Below, piece after piece: positions 37,882 through 49,810 of a stretch of 64,000 nucleotides of DNA; positions within the stretch are counted from its first letter, which is position 1; each line of letters begins with the position of its first letter. Made by a program: the position numbers and the translations under genes. The DNA is taken from assembly GCA_965153355.1 (NCBI GenBank), contig OZ231127.1, forward strand, positions 98,146,001 through 98,210,000, read 5' to 3'. The DNA is from Flaccisagitta enflata (Eukaryota > Chaetognatha > Sagittoidea > Aphragmophora). The notes beneath the pieces were generated by a model. It was given only the letters and a program-made list of their open reading frames with translations. It ran no database searches and was not told the DNA's origin.

Positions 37882-39744
37882 CTATCTTCCAAAAAAAAAA
37901 ATGTTGCAACCTTAGATTTAAGTTTGTTTATTACCTTAATAACATAAACCAGTCAATTGCAAATCAACCAATAATTGATATTTATTTCCCCTAGCTCAAT
38001 TATGGCCATCGTTTGCCAAGAAAGTGATTTACTAAAACCTTTTTACCTTTCATGGTGACCTATCATCCCATGATATATCTTCTTTGAAGATGAAGGCCTA
38101 TTTCCCTTTAATCACTAAAAATCATAACCATAACCATATATAGTATAAATTCTCCTAAATCCCACCCCCCTAATTAGGATTAAGGGGCTCAACTAGGGAT
38201 ATGGACACCTTGGTTCTCTTTTTTCAATTAGGTCAACTCTAACCAAAATTGGGCTGAGTTGATGGTCCCGATCAATGCCAGAAGACAGCTCTAACAACAC
38301 CCTTTCCCTAAAATATTCATTATTTCTAAAATAATATTAAGATATTCATTTTTTAAGATAGGAAAATATGACACATTTAGTAAAAAGTATATGCCTAAGG
38401 AATTTTGATAGTGTTTCAAAAGACCACAGATTAGGTATGTATGTGTATGTAATGGAAGCTTACACTATATAAATGTCCATATCTGTTCCAAATTTTGTTC
38501 AATTTCTGTTTCCTTTTGATTAATTGTATGAGTTTTATATAGGATAAATTGTTGCACAAGCCACAGAGCGTTTGGAAGCACTGTGGCATGATAGCACACC
38601 AAACGTTTTGTGCAATAAAAGAAATTTCCCTTTCCTACCTTTGAGTGACCTTAACTTTTTACGGCTGCACCAATTTGGTTTTGCTAAAAGGAAAAAAGAT
38701 GCCCCTTGAAAAATTCTACATTTTGGTCACCAATTTTTCCTAGATTCATCAAAAAAATGTTTTTCTGAATGATTAAGATTATATAAAAACAAGTCAAGTT
38801 AAGGATCTTTCAGAAGCAATCATTTCATTCAAAGTTGAATAACTTCTTAAACAATAAAGTTACAGAGATGCCGTTTGCACAGCTGGCTTGGAAATTTGAA
38901 GAGCTTTAATTCTGTCACCATTTTTTTAAAGATAGGGCAGCTGGGTATCCTACGATTCTAAGAAACCTAGGATTCTGGGTTAGAAAGCTTACGTTTCTAG
39001 GTTTCCTAGCTGATTTTACAAAGGGAAAGTGAGTCTTTTCAATATATCCCAAAAAGCGCTGCTTTGATTTTTCTCCTTTCTTGGGTGATTGTCCATGATG
39101 GCACAACATCCAGATGCCATTAAAGAATAGCAGCGCCACTCCGCTGTAAATAGATAAAAAATGTGAATGAAAAAATCCTACCTACGTTTCTTAGGTTTCT
39201 AGGTTTTCTAGGAAAATGTTGCTTATGTTTCTTAGAATTCTAGATTTCCAAGGATTTACAATATCAGCAAGAATAGAAATTTTTTCTTCCTTGTACATCT
39301 GTTGCTCCTTTCATTGGTTGATTCACTTTTTTGTTAGAAAAGATTTTCATTTTCGCTGACATTGTTAATCTTGGAAAACCTAGAATTCTAAGAAACCTAT
39401 GCAAAATCTTCTTAGAAAACCTAGAAACGTAAGAAACCTAGGTTAAAATTTTTCTTTCACTTTTTCCACCAACTTAGAGTGGCGACGCTATTATTCTATG
39501 GCATCAGGTTGTCTTCCCTTTGTTAGTGACCACCCAAAAAATTGGAAAAATTGAAGGGGCGCTTTCTGGATTAAAATGAGAAAAACTCAATTTCCCATTG
39601 TAAAGTCGGTTAGGAAACTTAGAATCCTAACCTTTCTAACCCAGATTCCTACGTTTCTTAGAATCGTAGGAAACTCAGCTGTAGGGTAAATCATTTAGGA
39701 GTAATTGATCAAAATGTGCTGCAACATTTTTTTTTGGAAGCTAG
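37882..39744. mobile_element. TA-flanked MITE family member, 1.86 kb, with nested palindrome
   Basis: The ends start CTA(TCTTCC/GCTTCC)AAAAA with ATGTTGCA(A/G)C. TA flanks it at 37880-37881 and 39745-39746. It shares its interior with the 590-bp copy at 47283. Inside, 38930-39140 and about 39470-39700 are inverted arms rich in CTAGGTTTCT words, which may be a second element nested in the first. Confidence 0.7.
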
Positions 39745-39754
39745 TATAGCCAGT

Positions 39755-39988
39755 TATTGGCTGGATTTTGACTGAATTTTGGCTGAATTTTGGCTGAATT
39801 TTGACCAAATTTTGGTCGGGTTTTTGCTGGATTTTGGCTAGATTTTAGGCTGGAGGGGAGAAGGATAAGGAGGAGGAGGAATTTCCCCTATGTGTGAAAG
39901 CATAGTTCATCAACCCCTGCGGGGCCGCTGCCCTGCTCCCCCCTCAACTTCCACCACAACCTACTTAAGCAGGGCACTGGTACCGACT
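39755..39988. mobile_element. Family G element abutting the SLC18-like stop codon
   Basis: The core of TTTTGGCTGAA units, a TTCCCCTATGTGTGAAAGCA block, GGGGCCGCTGCCCTGC and the tail CAGGGCACTGGTACCG. The tail is cut three bases before the TAA of the transporter gene (minus strand 39993-39991). Confidence 0.65.
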
Positions 39989-39990
39989 TT

Positions 39991-40193
39991 TTATTCTTCA
40001 AGCAAATTTCTAGTTTCTTGAATTTCATAGTATTTTTGGTCACTGTCATTGCCATTGATATCGGCTTTGTCTTTTGCTTTGTCTTCAGCCTTCCTTTTTG
40101 AAGTGCCAGAGTGAAGAGAGCGTAAGAACAACATGGTTGGAGCAAAACTGATGATTCCAATACCAAAAAAAAGTAAAGTTGTTTTGAACGTGC
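39991..40193 (-). CDS. SLC18-like vesicular transporter, last coding exon
   Basis: It opens after TTCTTTCTTCAG and ends at TAA, 66 complete codons plus a split codon. It encodes TFKTTLLFFGIGIISFAPTM and LFLRSL, matching the last transmembrane helix of VMAT/VAChT-type transporters, then a hydrophilic tail rich in Lys and Asp ending in NLLEE. Such tails face the cytoplasm in SLC18 proteins and carry sorting signals; none is identified here. Entry phase (one base from the previous exon) matches the exit of 46518-46769. The intron is 6.3 kb and full of repeats. Confidence 0.75.
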
Positions 40194-40199
40194 CTGAAG

Positions 40200-41322
40200 A
40201 AAGAAAAAAAGAATTGTTTTTTTTAGGTGTTGGTATGTCTAGGGTAAGTTTTATACATAACAGTCAATAAAAGACCGTATGTCATTCATGACATTCAGCT
40301 AGAGCGCACCCGCTTGCAAGGAATGCCCGCCATTAATAGCACGAAACTTCTTGGTATTAAAATTGTTCAATGAACGAATCAATGAATGAATCAATGAATG
40401 CCTAAACACAGAGGAAGTTATGAGCTAGAAAAGGGGAGGGGGTAGCACGACCACATTTCCTCTTACTCTGTGACCCTCAAACTTGATAGAATATCATTGT
40501 ACATGTCCATGAACGCCTCACTTATTTTAGCAGGACAAATTTGCGAGATCGTGGTTTTTCGTCCAACCTAATGGGCATAGCCATTTTGAAGATTTTCGAA
40601 AAAAAAACCCTTCCTAATACAACAGTGCTGGTCTCGGTAACTTTATTCGTTTAGAAATGGAAAAGGATTGAAGAAAAACATCACTGATTGAAAAAAGGCC
40701 AATTATGGCATTTTCCCTATACATAATTCTAGTCTTAACGATTATCTTGATCATACAACACAAAGTTGTCACATGATATCCATGATTAAATTAAAGAACT
40801 TTGAATTTTCTTCAAAATGGCGCCAAGAACGAATTTCCAACGATTAGTTTCTATGGTACGACAAAGAAAAGACTTGAATATCATGTTGTGAATTTTCAAT
40901 GTTCTGTCGACTTGTCTTTGTACTAATGTCATTTCTAAACAGATAAAGCTAAGACATCCAGCGAGATCTCATCTGAAAGATATTTTGTAGAGCTAAAAGA
41001 TGGTCACCGATTTGGTATTGGTATTAAACATTGACAAACATGTTGTTTGGATTTCCTTTTTGCCGCTCCTTAGTGCCGGAAAAAAAAAAGGAAAAAAAAT
41101 CGACCTGATACAATTGTGTTTTGGTGAATCATGAAGATTTTATAGAAATATAGAAAATCGACCTGATAAATCGTCCAGTCGATAGTATCGTGACATGTCG
41201 GACAGTGGAACAGACTATACAGACTAAGACTATTTTGAGTGTGCATAGCCCGGACTGGTCAAGAAGGGTTCCAAGCCATGTGGGGAACATCAAACACCCA
41301 TCAACAAGTTAGTCGGAAGGCA
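40200..41322. other. AT-rich intron sequence
   Basis: GGTAACTTTATTCGTTTAG at about 40636 is the interior motif of several MITEs, but no flanking inverted ends were found. No exon recognised. Confidence 0.4.
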
Positions 41323-41710
41323 AACAAGGCCAACACCTATAAGTCGCGTGCGAGACTTACAGACTAAGAATGACTTAAACTGACTTAAAATCACTAAGAA
41401 TGACTTTCAATGACTTAGAATGACCTAAAATGTCCAAAAAGGACTTAAAATGACTAAAAAACCTTATGACCAAAAATGACTTAAAATAACTTAAAATGAC
41501 TTAAAATGACTTAGAATGACTCAAAACGACTCAGAATAACTGTTAATGACTTGAAATAACGTAAAATGACCTAGGCGTTGACGTTATATTACAAAAAAAT
41601 AAAGTGTGACGGACGGACGGACGGACGGACGGACGGACGGACGGACGGACGGACGGACGGACCGACGGACCGACGGACCGACAAATCGGGGTGTAGAGTC
41701 GCGACTAAAA
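41323..41710. mobile_element. Family P element with (GGAC)n
   Basis: AACAAGGCCAACACCTATAA opens it, then AAAATGACTT units (41370-41570) and about 75 bp of GGAC (41607-41680). It ends GGGTGTAGAGTCGCGACT with the palindrome half lost. Confidence 0.7.
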
Positions 41711-41989
41711 ATTGATTACATGACACTTATGTAATAGTGAGAAAATCCCGGTATCCGACAGTATACTATTTCCATTCACCTACATTACCCTGCTAGTAAG
41801 AGCTGAGTAAGTGCTCGAGAATATCATGTGACCATGTTTATCGAAGCAGCAGACAAATTCTATTGAAATCCCATCTTTGAGAATGCTGGAATGTCTTGTC
41901 GACCGCTTCTGCTGTCTCTATGGAGGATATGCTTGGAATTTTCCTTGGCAATATTCATGTCTTTTTCTAACTGTACCTCTTTTAAGTTG

Positions 41990-42201
41990 AGTGCTACGCG
42001 ATGCTACAACCCGCTTTGTTGGTCCGTCCATCCATCCGTCCGTTGGTCCATCCGTCGGTCCATCACACTTTACTTTGTTTTTGTTTTTTTTTTTTTTTGC
42101 GGTCTTTGGCCTCTCTGCTCCTGCCCAAATGATGAAGCGACCTCAAATATGGCCCCTGCCCACCCACACGCGACTTAGGTAGCCGTGTATCCGGCCTTGT
42201 T
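41990..42201. mobile_element. Family P element, complete
   Basis: A degraded palindrome (GCTACGCGATGC), a CTACAACCCGCTTTGTTGG and GTCC array, GCTCCTGCCCAAATGATG, and the end CCGTGTATCCGGCCTTGTT. Confidence 0.65.
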
Positions 42202-42294
42202 GTCTGTATGTCTGTTGGTATGTCTATGTCTATCTGTACATTTGTCAGTTGGTCGGTGCATTGGTCACACTTAATGTTTTGGCGTTCACAGGTT

Positions 42295-42567
42295 TCCTTT
42301 TTGAGGCAGCAGCCTCAAAATCCACCCTCAAGGCCCTTGAGGCTAAAATTCCATTCAGGAGGCCTGAATCTAAGTCTTGAGGCTCAATGCAAGTCTCAAG
42401 GTGCTCGCAGAAGAGGAGGAGGAGGAGGAGGAGATAATTTCCCATATATGTGATAAAGCATATATCATTGCCCCCTTCAGGGCCGCTGCCCTGCACCCCC
42501 TCAACCTCAAGCACAAACTGTTTAGGCAGGCACGGATACCGCTGTCCATCTAACGCTTCTGTGAATA
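42295..42567. mobile_element. Family G element, degraded
   Basis: GAGGCAGCAGCCTCAAAATCC at the left; CATTGCCCCCTTCAGGGCCG and the tail GGATACCGCTGTCCATC at the right. Confidence 0.6.
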
Positions 42568-42602
42568 TTATTCTTTGTATGTGTGTTTGCACGCGTGTGC
42601 CT

Positions 42603-42738
<136 letters not shown>

Positions 42739-42740
42739 TA

Positions 42741-43068
42741 GTGGGCTCAATTTGGGCATTCAAATGCATCACTATTTCCAAGCACTTTTCAAAATCTTTT
42801 TGCATAATAAGAGCGCTATCTTTTTGGAAATTTGATTTGGAGTTGATCTAGGCACCACGCCACCACTGCTGTAGTTGTATAGAATTGATTGCTGGAGTTA
42901 TGAGAGAATTTTCTCCCATAGACATGCTGTACAACTACAGCATTGATGACGTGGTGCCTAGATCAAGTCCAAATCGATTTTTCAATAAGATTGGGCTCTT
43001 AATATGCAAATGGAATATGAAAATTGCTTTAAATAATGTTTTGTTAAAATGCCCATATTGAGCCCACT

Positions 43069-43070
<2 letters not shown>
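42741..43070. mobile_element. Palindromic element inside a GT tract
   Basis: Inverted arms of about 160 bp start GTGGGCTCAA(T)TTGGGCATT and meet near 42905 around ATGAGAGAATTTTCTCCCAT. The inner arms share CTAGGCACCACG and ACTACAGCA words. TA is present at both flanks with two extra bases on the right. Confidence 0.6.
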
Positions 43071-43154
<84 letters not shown>

Positions 43155-43165
43155 TGTGTGTGTTA
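43071..43165. repeat. (GT)n microsatellite
   Basis: The second half of the split GT tract. Confidence 0.95.
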
Positions 43166-43805
43166 CAGTTTGTTACAGTTTGTTGCAGTTACATAACCAT
43201 TTTTAACGGTCACACACACATACACACTCATACACATGCATGTTACTATCTGGGAAATAAATATACGGACACCTAACCATGATTATGGCAGCTAAACTTC
43301 AATACCCGGTGAAATAATGAAAGCAGACCAACAAACTATGACAAAAAATCTTTCATTCAGACCAAGCAGAGCTCAGTAGCTCAATCCGTCTTCAAATGGC
43401 AGTGCTTTGAAGAAAAATAGTTATTTTAACAAAACCTTATTTGGACAGTTCAGTTAAAATTTTCATTGGGCAACCTACATTGAAAAAGCTCCTAAATCCA
43501 AAATGTTTGACCAATACCATTCTGCTTGGCCTTACTTGATCAAAATCTTCATGTATTTCTTGATTGTTGAAAAAATTAAAGGCTGCAGTGAAACATATTG
43601 CTGTAAAATTATCTTATATCAATTGAAAACAAAACTGATTTAAAGTCTTCTTAGTTGTTTATTGACATATCAGGGATACACTGATTTATGTTGAAAAATC
43701 ATAGACCATTCCAAGAAAACTCAAAATGGAGGCACTCACTAGAGCAAAATACCACATAATGAACAAAAATTTATTGATTTGAACATATCTTTTATTCAGT
43801 TAATA
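43166..43805. other. Intron sequence without recognised features
   Basis: AT-rich. No exon or repeat recognised. Confidence 0.4.
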
Positions 43806-43806
43806 A

Positions 43807-44208
43807 TAGTCGCAAAAGCGTTAGATGGTCAGCGGTACCCATTGCCCCTATGTGAGTATTTGTAGATTTGTGTCTTGCAGCTAGGAATTGAGCCTTGAGA
43901 CCAAGATTTGAGCTTCAAGTCTGGGATTTGAGCCTCAAAGCTAGGATATGGGCCTCAAGGCTGGGGTTTGAACCTCGAGTCTGGAATATGAGCCTTGAGG
44001 CTGGGATTTGAGCCTCAACGCTGGGATATGAGCCTCGATGCTGGGATTAGGGCATCGAGGCTGAGATTTGAGCCTCGGTAGATTTTGAGATTTGAGGCCC
44101 CAGGGGGTGGACGGAGGAGAAGAAGAAGATGAAGAAGGAGAAGAAGGAGAAATTTCTCCTGTGTGAAAGCATAAGTCATCGGCCCCTTCGGGGTCGCTGC
44201 CTAAAAAG
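43807..44208. mobile_element. Family G element
   Basis: Tail GTCGCAAAAGCGTTAGATGG with GGTCAGCGGTACCC; core of GGGATTTGAGCCTCAAGG units; right end CATCGGCCCCTTCGGGGTCG. Confidence 0.7.
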
Positions 44209-44347
44209 GCTTTGTTTTCTCCAGCTGTCTGTATATTTATTTCCTAGGTGAAAAGCCATTCAAACTCTTTCAAATTTGACCAATATGGGATACCATATTT
44301 TTATGTTTTTCGCCCTCCCCCCTCTATTTAGCGCCCCCTCCCTTTTT

Positions 44348-45290
44348 GGGCAGCAGCCCCGGAGGGGCCGATGCACTGAAGGCTGTGGATTGGGCCAGGT
44401 GGCTCCTTCGGTATTTGGGTGAAAATTTTTATCTCTGTTATACGGCTGAAACTATGTAGAATAGTCAAAGTAACATATAAACATACATTACCAGTCCATA
44501 TGGCAGCTTTTACGGCATTTTTGAGTTAAAAAAAGCGCCCAAAGTAGACTCTTACACAAAAATCGCAAAATTTCAACAAAAATCAATAAATTTTTAGATT
44601 ATCTGTTGAGAACGAAAAAAAGCTTATGAAATCTCCATTATTGGATTGGATCCCTTCATTGATGTCTCAATGGCTAGAAAAGTCTAAAAAAACTTTATAT
44701 TTCACATATCTGGGACAGATAATTACCTTATTATTTTCAAATATTTGACCTTTTTTCATGATTTTCTTACCCTATGACCAAAAAATCGCACAAGGACGCA
44801 CAACATGAAACCTGTGCCAAAATTTAGCTTAAGGTGTCCTGAATTGACAATGCTATGGCTCAGGACGTACAGCTCCGTACTAATTGCGATTTTTTTGGCC
44901 TAAAATATGCAAGTAATAATGTGGATAAAAGTAAAAATCGATATTTGTTTAGAAGAAAAATGAGGAAAATGAGCTAAATGAGCAAAAAAAAGATTTTTTT
45001 TTGAGCACCTTATTAAGGAATCTTATTGAACAAAGACAAAAATTTCATTGATTTGGTCAAAATTTTAAACAATTCAAATATCAAATGTAAGAGAATTTAG
45101 CAGTATTTTTCTCTTGATTTTCTTAAATTTCTCTCCTTTTGTATACTAAGCTCATAAAGCTTTTAATCCAGTAGAAATGATTTAATATTGGGTATAAATA
45201 GTTACATAACATCTGAAAATATGCAGAATAAAATTTTTTAATCTGTGTATTTCATAAGGGAAAACTAAATGGAAAAGATGTAATGTTAAT
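44348..45290. repeat. Family G left end and dispersed repeat
   Basis: GGGCAGCAGCCCCGGAGGGG at 44353 is a lone end. 44400-44870 is homologous, inverted, to 14759-15150. From 44870 to 45290 nothing is recognised. Confidence 0.5.
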
Positions 45291-45299
45291 CCCCAATGA

Positions 45300-45893
45300 G
45301 CCACCTAGCGCACATTTCAGCCCATAGTGCGATGACCTATGATTCCACATAGGGCAATTTTCTCCGGTTTCCGGCCTACCATGTATGTCCACCCCCCAAA
45401 GCCTCAAAACAGGCCACTCAGACCCTAAATCAGGCCTTTCAGACCCTAAATCAGACCTTTCTGACCCCAAAGTAGGCCTCATAGACCCCAAATTTGGCCA
45501 CCCAGACCCTAAATCAGGCCTCTCTGACCTACAATAGAGCCTCTCAGACCCCAAATCAGGCTTCTCAGCCCCTAAACCAGGCGTCTCGGACCCCAAATTA
45601 GGCCTCTCAAACCCAGGTCTTTCAGACCCTAAATTAGACCCCTGAGACCTAAAATCAGGCTTTTCAAACCCCAAATTAATCCTGTCAGGCCCCAAACCAC
45701 ACCTCTCTGACCCTTAATTCAGACCTAAAATCAGGCTTCTCAGCCCCCAAAAGCAGCTACTCAAACCAGAGAAAATTGTCCTATGTGGAATCATAGGTCA
45801 TTGGCCCCTCCGGGGCCACTGCCCCTCTCATCATCTCCTTCTAACATACACTAACTTAGGGGCATCGGGTACCGCTGACCATGTAACGCTTTT
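45300..45893. mobile_element. Family G element
   Basis: A CCTATGATTCCACATAGGGC block lies at the left and inverted at about 45770-45800. The core is CTCAGACCCTAAATCAGGC units. The tail is GGGTACCGCTGACCATG with AACGCTTTTCCGATT. Confidence 0.7.
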
Positions 45894-46079
45894 CCGATTC
45901 TTTTTCACTTCACAGAATAGAGTCAAATCATAAAAGAAAAGCTTTAAAAGTGATACAGATTTTTTATTTTTTTATATTATTGTGTTTTTAATGTTTTCTT
46001 GTAAATTATTTTGAGAATTTTACTCTAGAACTACAAAAGAAAAACAATTCTTTTTGTAGAAACCTGCAAAACAGTTGTT

Positions 46080-46285
46080 AGTCGCGTGCAAGCGACTCTA
46101 CACCCAGCTTTGTCCGTCCGTCAGTCGGTTTGTCGGTTGGACGGTCTGTTGGTCCCCATTTTACTTTTTTTATCAATTTTGTTTCTTTAAGTCATTTTAA
46201 GTCATTTTAGGGTATATTAAGTCATTCTAAGTCATTCTAAGTCAATCTGTAAGTCTCGCACGCGCTTTATAGGTGTTGGCCTTGT
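46080..46285. mobile_element. Family P element, complete
   Basis: GTCGCGTGCAAGCGACT, a GTCC/GTCGG array, AAGTCATTTT units, and CTTTATAGGTGTTGGCCTTG. Confidence 0.65.
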
Positions 46286-46517
46286 TTTTTTCTTTATTGC
46301 TGAGGGAGACGCTCATTACGGGGAAAATGGCACTATCAGTTTTCAGTTTCCATAGCGCCCGGGGCGCTAGATAGAACAAAAACGGTATGTAGCTTAACCT
46401 AATCAAAAATAATTCTTTTTCTGTCTTTCTAAGTAGACGATTCTCATCAGATGTTGATATATTTTTATGAGCTAGATAGTACAAAATTCAAGACAAGAAA
46501 AGACAAGAAAATTTTAC

Positions 46518-46769
46518 CGGCTTTTCTCACAGGTATGGCCAGGATAGGGCCAACACAGTTTGCGAAATGGACGCACATTTCCCCGATGGTAAAAACGTAA
46601 GAATAAACGGCTTCGTCGTGTCGAAGATTGACAAGCAAACACAATACTGGAAAGATGCATGTGTCCACCATACCATAGCCGAGACCAAAAACACTCAATG
46701 GAACCACCAAAAGATAGAGACTTTGCACAAAAGGGGCTGCCAGTAAGGATGCCCCAATGATTGTTAAAC
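46518..46769 (-). CDS. SLC18-like vesicular transporter, penultimate exon
   Basis: The exon is 252 bp (two bases, 83 codons, one base), between CTAACAG and GTAAAA. It encodes LTIIGASLLAAPFVQSLYLL, then VPLSVFGLGYGMVDTCIFPV and LVNLRHDEAVYSYVFTIGEM, then a GPILA helix. The order and the G-x-x-x-V-D-T/S...P...L-V-x-L-R-H pattern match the region around transmembrane helices 9-11 of VMAT and VAChT, proton antiporters that load monoamines or acetylcholine into secretory vesicles. The VD aspartate, important for transport in VMAT, is present. Which substrate it carries cannot be told from this part. Upstream exons were not found, and the sequence upstream holds degenerate copies of this exon's start. 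Confidence 0.78.
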
Positions 46770-47275
46770 CTGTTAGGCAAGAAACAGAGTATCAAAAATA
46801 CACCAACATTGTACACTAATGTCGCCCCAATGATAGTTAAACCTGTAAAATGTACATGAGGGACTGCCACTAATGACGCCCCAATGCAATGATTGTTAAA
46901 TCTGTGGTTTAAGTATGAAATGGCGTATCAAACAGATATCATCATTGTGCATAAGGGACGGCCACTAATGATGCCCCAATGATTCTTTAACCTGTGGTTT
47001 AAGTAAAAAATGGAGTATCAAACAAATATCGACATTGTACATAAGGGAGTGCGACTAATGACGCCTCAATGATTGGTAAACCTGTGGGTTAAGTATGAAA
47101 TGGAGTATCGAACAGATATCAACATTGTACATAAGGGACTGCCAGTAATAATGCCCCAATGATTGTTAAAATTGTGGTTTGAGTATAAAATGGAGTATCA
47201 AACAGATATCAATATTTTAGTTTGAACCTAAGGAGCTGCCAAGAAGGATTTCCCAACAATTGTTAAACAAGTCGT
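46770..47275 (-). repeat. Tandem array of copies of the exon start and its acceptor
   Basis: Six units of roughly 60-95 bp each carry a copy of the intron end (CATACTTAAACCACAG or similar) and the first 45-50 bp of the 46518-46769 exon (TTTAACAATCATTGGGGC then GGCAGTCCCTTATGTACAA). Cores on the plus strand start near 46821, 46874, 46971, 47057, 47147 and 47241. Between them is TTGATATCTGTTTGATACTC. None extends to the full exon. Confidence 0.7.
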
Positions 47276-47282
47276 TCATGTA

Positions 47283-47872
47283 CTATCTTCCAACTAAAAA
47301 TGTTGCAGCACATTTTGATCAATTACTCATAAATGGTTTAACTTAATCATAGAAATTGGTGACCAAATTAAAGCTGTTCAAATTTCCAAGCCAGCTGTAC
47401 AATCCGCGTTTCTCTAACTTTATTGGTTTAGAAACTATTTAACTTTTAACGAAAGGCTTGCTTTTGAAAGATTCTTCACTGGACTCTATATCTTGTAATC
47501 TTTTTCATTCAAACAATTATAACTCATGTGTTTTTTGATGAATCTAGGAAAAGTTGGTGACCAAAATCAAGAGTTTTTCAAGGGGCATCTTTTCTCTTAT
47601 TGACAAAACAAAATTGGTCAAGCCAATAAAAAGTTATGGTCACTCAAAGATAAGAAAAGTAAATATTGCTTATTGCGCAAAAGGTTTTGAACGCTATCAC
47701 TCCTTAAAGCTTCCTGAGGCTCTGTAAATTACTTCCCTGGCAAATGGCGGCTATAATTGAGCTATGGGGAGCTTAAATTGATAATTGATCGATTTGCCGT
47801 TGTCTGGTTTATGTTGTTTAATCGATAAAAGACCTAAAATCTTGGGTTGCAACATTTTTATTTCGAAGATAG
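47283..47872. mobile_element. TA-flanked MITE (same family as 37882)
   Basis: The ends start CTATCTTC(C/G)AA and include AAAAATGTTGCA. TA is at 47281-47282 and 47873-47874. The interior is collinear with parts of 37882-39744 and holds TAACTTTATTGGTTTAGAAA. Confidence 0.8.
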
Positions 47873-47874
47873 TA

Positions 47875-47950
47875 TTGAATGAAATTATCAAAAGATATAG
47901 ATTTTGCAAAAAAGAAACTGCAAGTAATGAAGCCACAATAATTGTTTGAC
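47875..47950 (-). pseudogene. Diverged second copy of the SLC18-like exon start
   Basis: After CCCACAG the frame reads GQTIIVASLLAVSFLQNLYL, then LIISFNT, clearly paralogous to LTIIGASLLAAPFVQSLYLL in the 46518-46769 exon. It is cut at a TA by the MITE at 47283-47872. Beyond that MITE only another exon-start copy is seen. Confidence 0.65.
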
Positions 47951-47987
47951 CTGTGGGTCATGTAATAGATGGAATGATAAAAAGATA

Positions 47988-48747
47988 CACCGTCTTTAAA
48001 TCAGTTTGACTTTTAGGAAACTTTTATAATTTGAAAACTACTGGGAGAAAAGTCTTCAAATTTTCAGTGTATGTAGGTAATAAGCTACGGTTTTGTCATG
48101 CAAAATCTCAATGCTGAGTTCATAAGCGTTGGAAGTCAGCATAACGTTGAAAAACCTACAATTTTGTGGGCCAAATCAACTTTTGATACTTTTTTTTGAA
48201 AGAGATCGTTACTATTTGCTTGCTACGTCTACAAAAAATTGACCTAAAGATCTGAGATGATGAATAATTGTTTTTAAGTTTTACTCATCTTAGTTTTGTT
48301 TGAAAATTTGACATTTTAGGGGGGGTGAAAACATTTTGGGTGATTTTTCTATGTTTCCAAACCAAAATTTTGACAATTTCCAATTAAAACCATTAACAAC
48401 CATTTTAAATATCAAAGTTTTTGATACTCATGCAGGAGATGTGCAATCTATGTACAATTATCTATCGTTTTAGACTAATCCCAGGGTTTTTGGTCAATTC
48501 CTTTGGAAATGGCAAGTTGACAAAGACAGCCTCTTTAAAAACAGAAAACAGAAAATGATATTGCATACAAAAATGGTAGTTTAATCAATGCTAAGCTGAC
48601 CGCCAATCTTTAGGAGCTAAATGTTGAGATTTGGCATAACAAAACCGTAGCCAACTACCAACATACCCTGAAAATTTGAAGACTTTTTTCCCAATGGTTT
48701 TCAAATTATAAAGGTTACCTAAAAGTCAAACCAATTTAAAGACGGTG
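47988..48747. mobile_element. Palindromic TA-flanked MITE (family M)
   Basis: Arms of about 160 bp start CACCGTCTTTAAAT and share TTTGACTTTTAGG, TTTGAAAAC and GCTACGGTTTTGT. TA is at 47986-47987 and 48748-48749. Confidence 0.8.
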
Positions 48748-48891
48748 TACTAACAGTGGTTTATGTACGGATTGGAATATCACAAACAAAAAGACAAATA
48801 GCCGAAAAAATACATGTTTTAGGCATTAAACTGGGGACCAAAAATAAGGTCAAGAAAGTCTTCAATCTATCTGAAAAGTAACCGGGAAAAA

Positions 48892-48918
48892 AGTCGAAGT
48901 CAGTCTTCGACTTTTTGA
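48892..48918. other. Hairpin
   Basis: AAAAAGTCGAAG and its inverted copy lie around a few bases. It is not next to a gene end. Confidence 0.4.
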
Positions 48919-49089
48919 CATATTCGAGAGAAACAGGGTTTTCATTTTCTTATGAGAAAGTTGTGAATCTCCATTGACCAAATGTGGCCTCCAATGAAAT
49001 TGATAGGGTAAGTAAATTTGATAATTCTCTTTCATTTGGCGCCAAGCAGATTGCTCTACGACAAATATTTTTTGCGCTATGATTTTTTA

Positions 49090-49740
49090 AAGATTTATTT
49101 ATGAAAAATTCGAATGGAATTTTTTTCGTTTTTTTATGATTTTGTGTAGGATCAATAAAAGAGTGTATTTATGTTTACTTGAGCATGCAAATACAAAAAA
49201 AACATAGTTTATAAGCACAGCTGCTCATCTCTGAGGTCATTTTTGAGCATTTTAGCTCATTTAGCTCACTTAGCTCAGTCTATTCTTTCTGATTAAAAAT
49301 ACGATAAATGAATAAATATTTTCATACTTGTTTAAGCAAGCAAATAAAAAAAAATGTCAGTGAGCAGAGCTGCTCATCTGTGAGGGCGTTTTTAAGTATA
49401 CTAGCTCATTTAGCTCATTTAGCTTGTTCTTTTTCTCTGATTTTAAATAGGATGAATAAATTAATGTTTGGACTTAAGCATACAAATACAAGAAAGCATG
49501 TCGGTGAGCAAAGCTGGTTGTCTGGTTGAATTATTTTGAATATTTTAGCTCATCTAGCTCATTTGGCTCAGTCCTATTTTTCTCTGATTTTCAGTGCAAT
49601 CAATACATACAATTGCTTCTGATTTGATCTAACAAATAAAAAAAATTCAATGACTGAAGATAAAAGCATAGTGAAAAGTGACCAATGCTTACGACTTTTT
49701 TCCTAACGGCGACTGCCGCCATTACTGGTACTACCACCAA
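49090..49740. repeat. AGCTCATTT satellite, three to four monomers
   Basis: Monomers of about 150 bp each have GAGCATGCAAATACAA, GAGCAGAGCTGCTCATCTG and repeats of TAGCTCATT. Homologous to 7866-8230 and 8661-8760. Confidence 0.6.
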
Positions 49741-49810
49741 GAGCAGAAACCTGAACGCAATATTTTTGCTGATAATGGGTGGTCTTTAAAGAAGTAACTT
49801 TTAAAATCTT

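Noticed and set aside
39061-39140. A well-formed exon with acceptor and donor reading GVALLFFNGIWMLCHH.
   Set aside because: The same sequence recurs inverted at about 39470-39560, so it is the arm of a palindromic element, and it lies beyond the transporter's stop codon.
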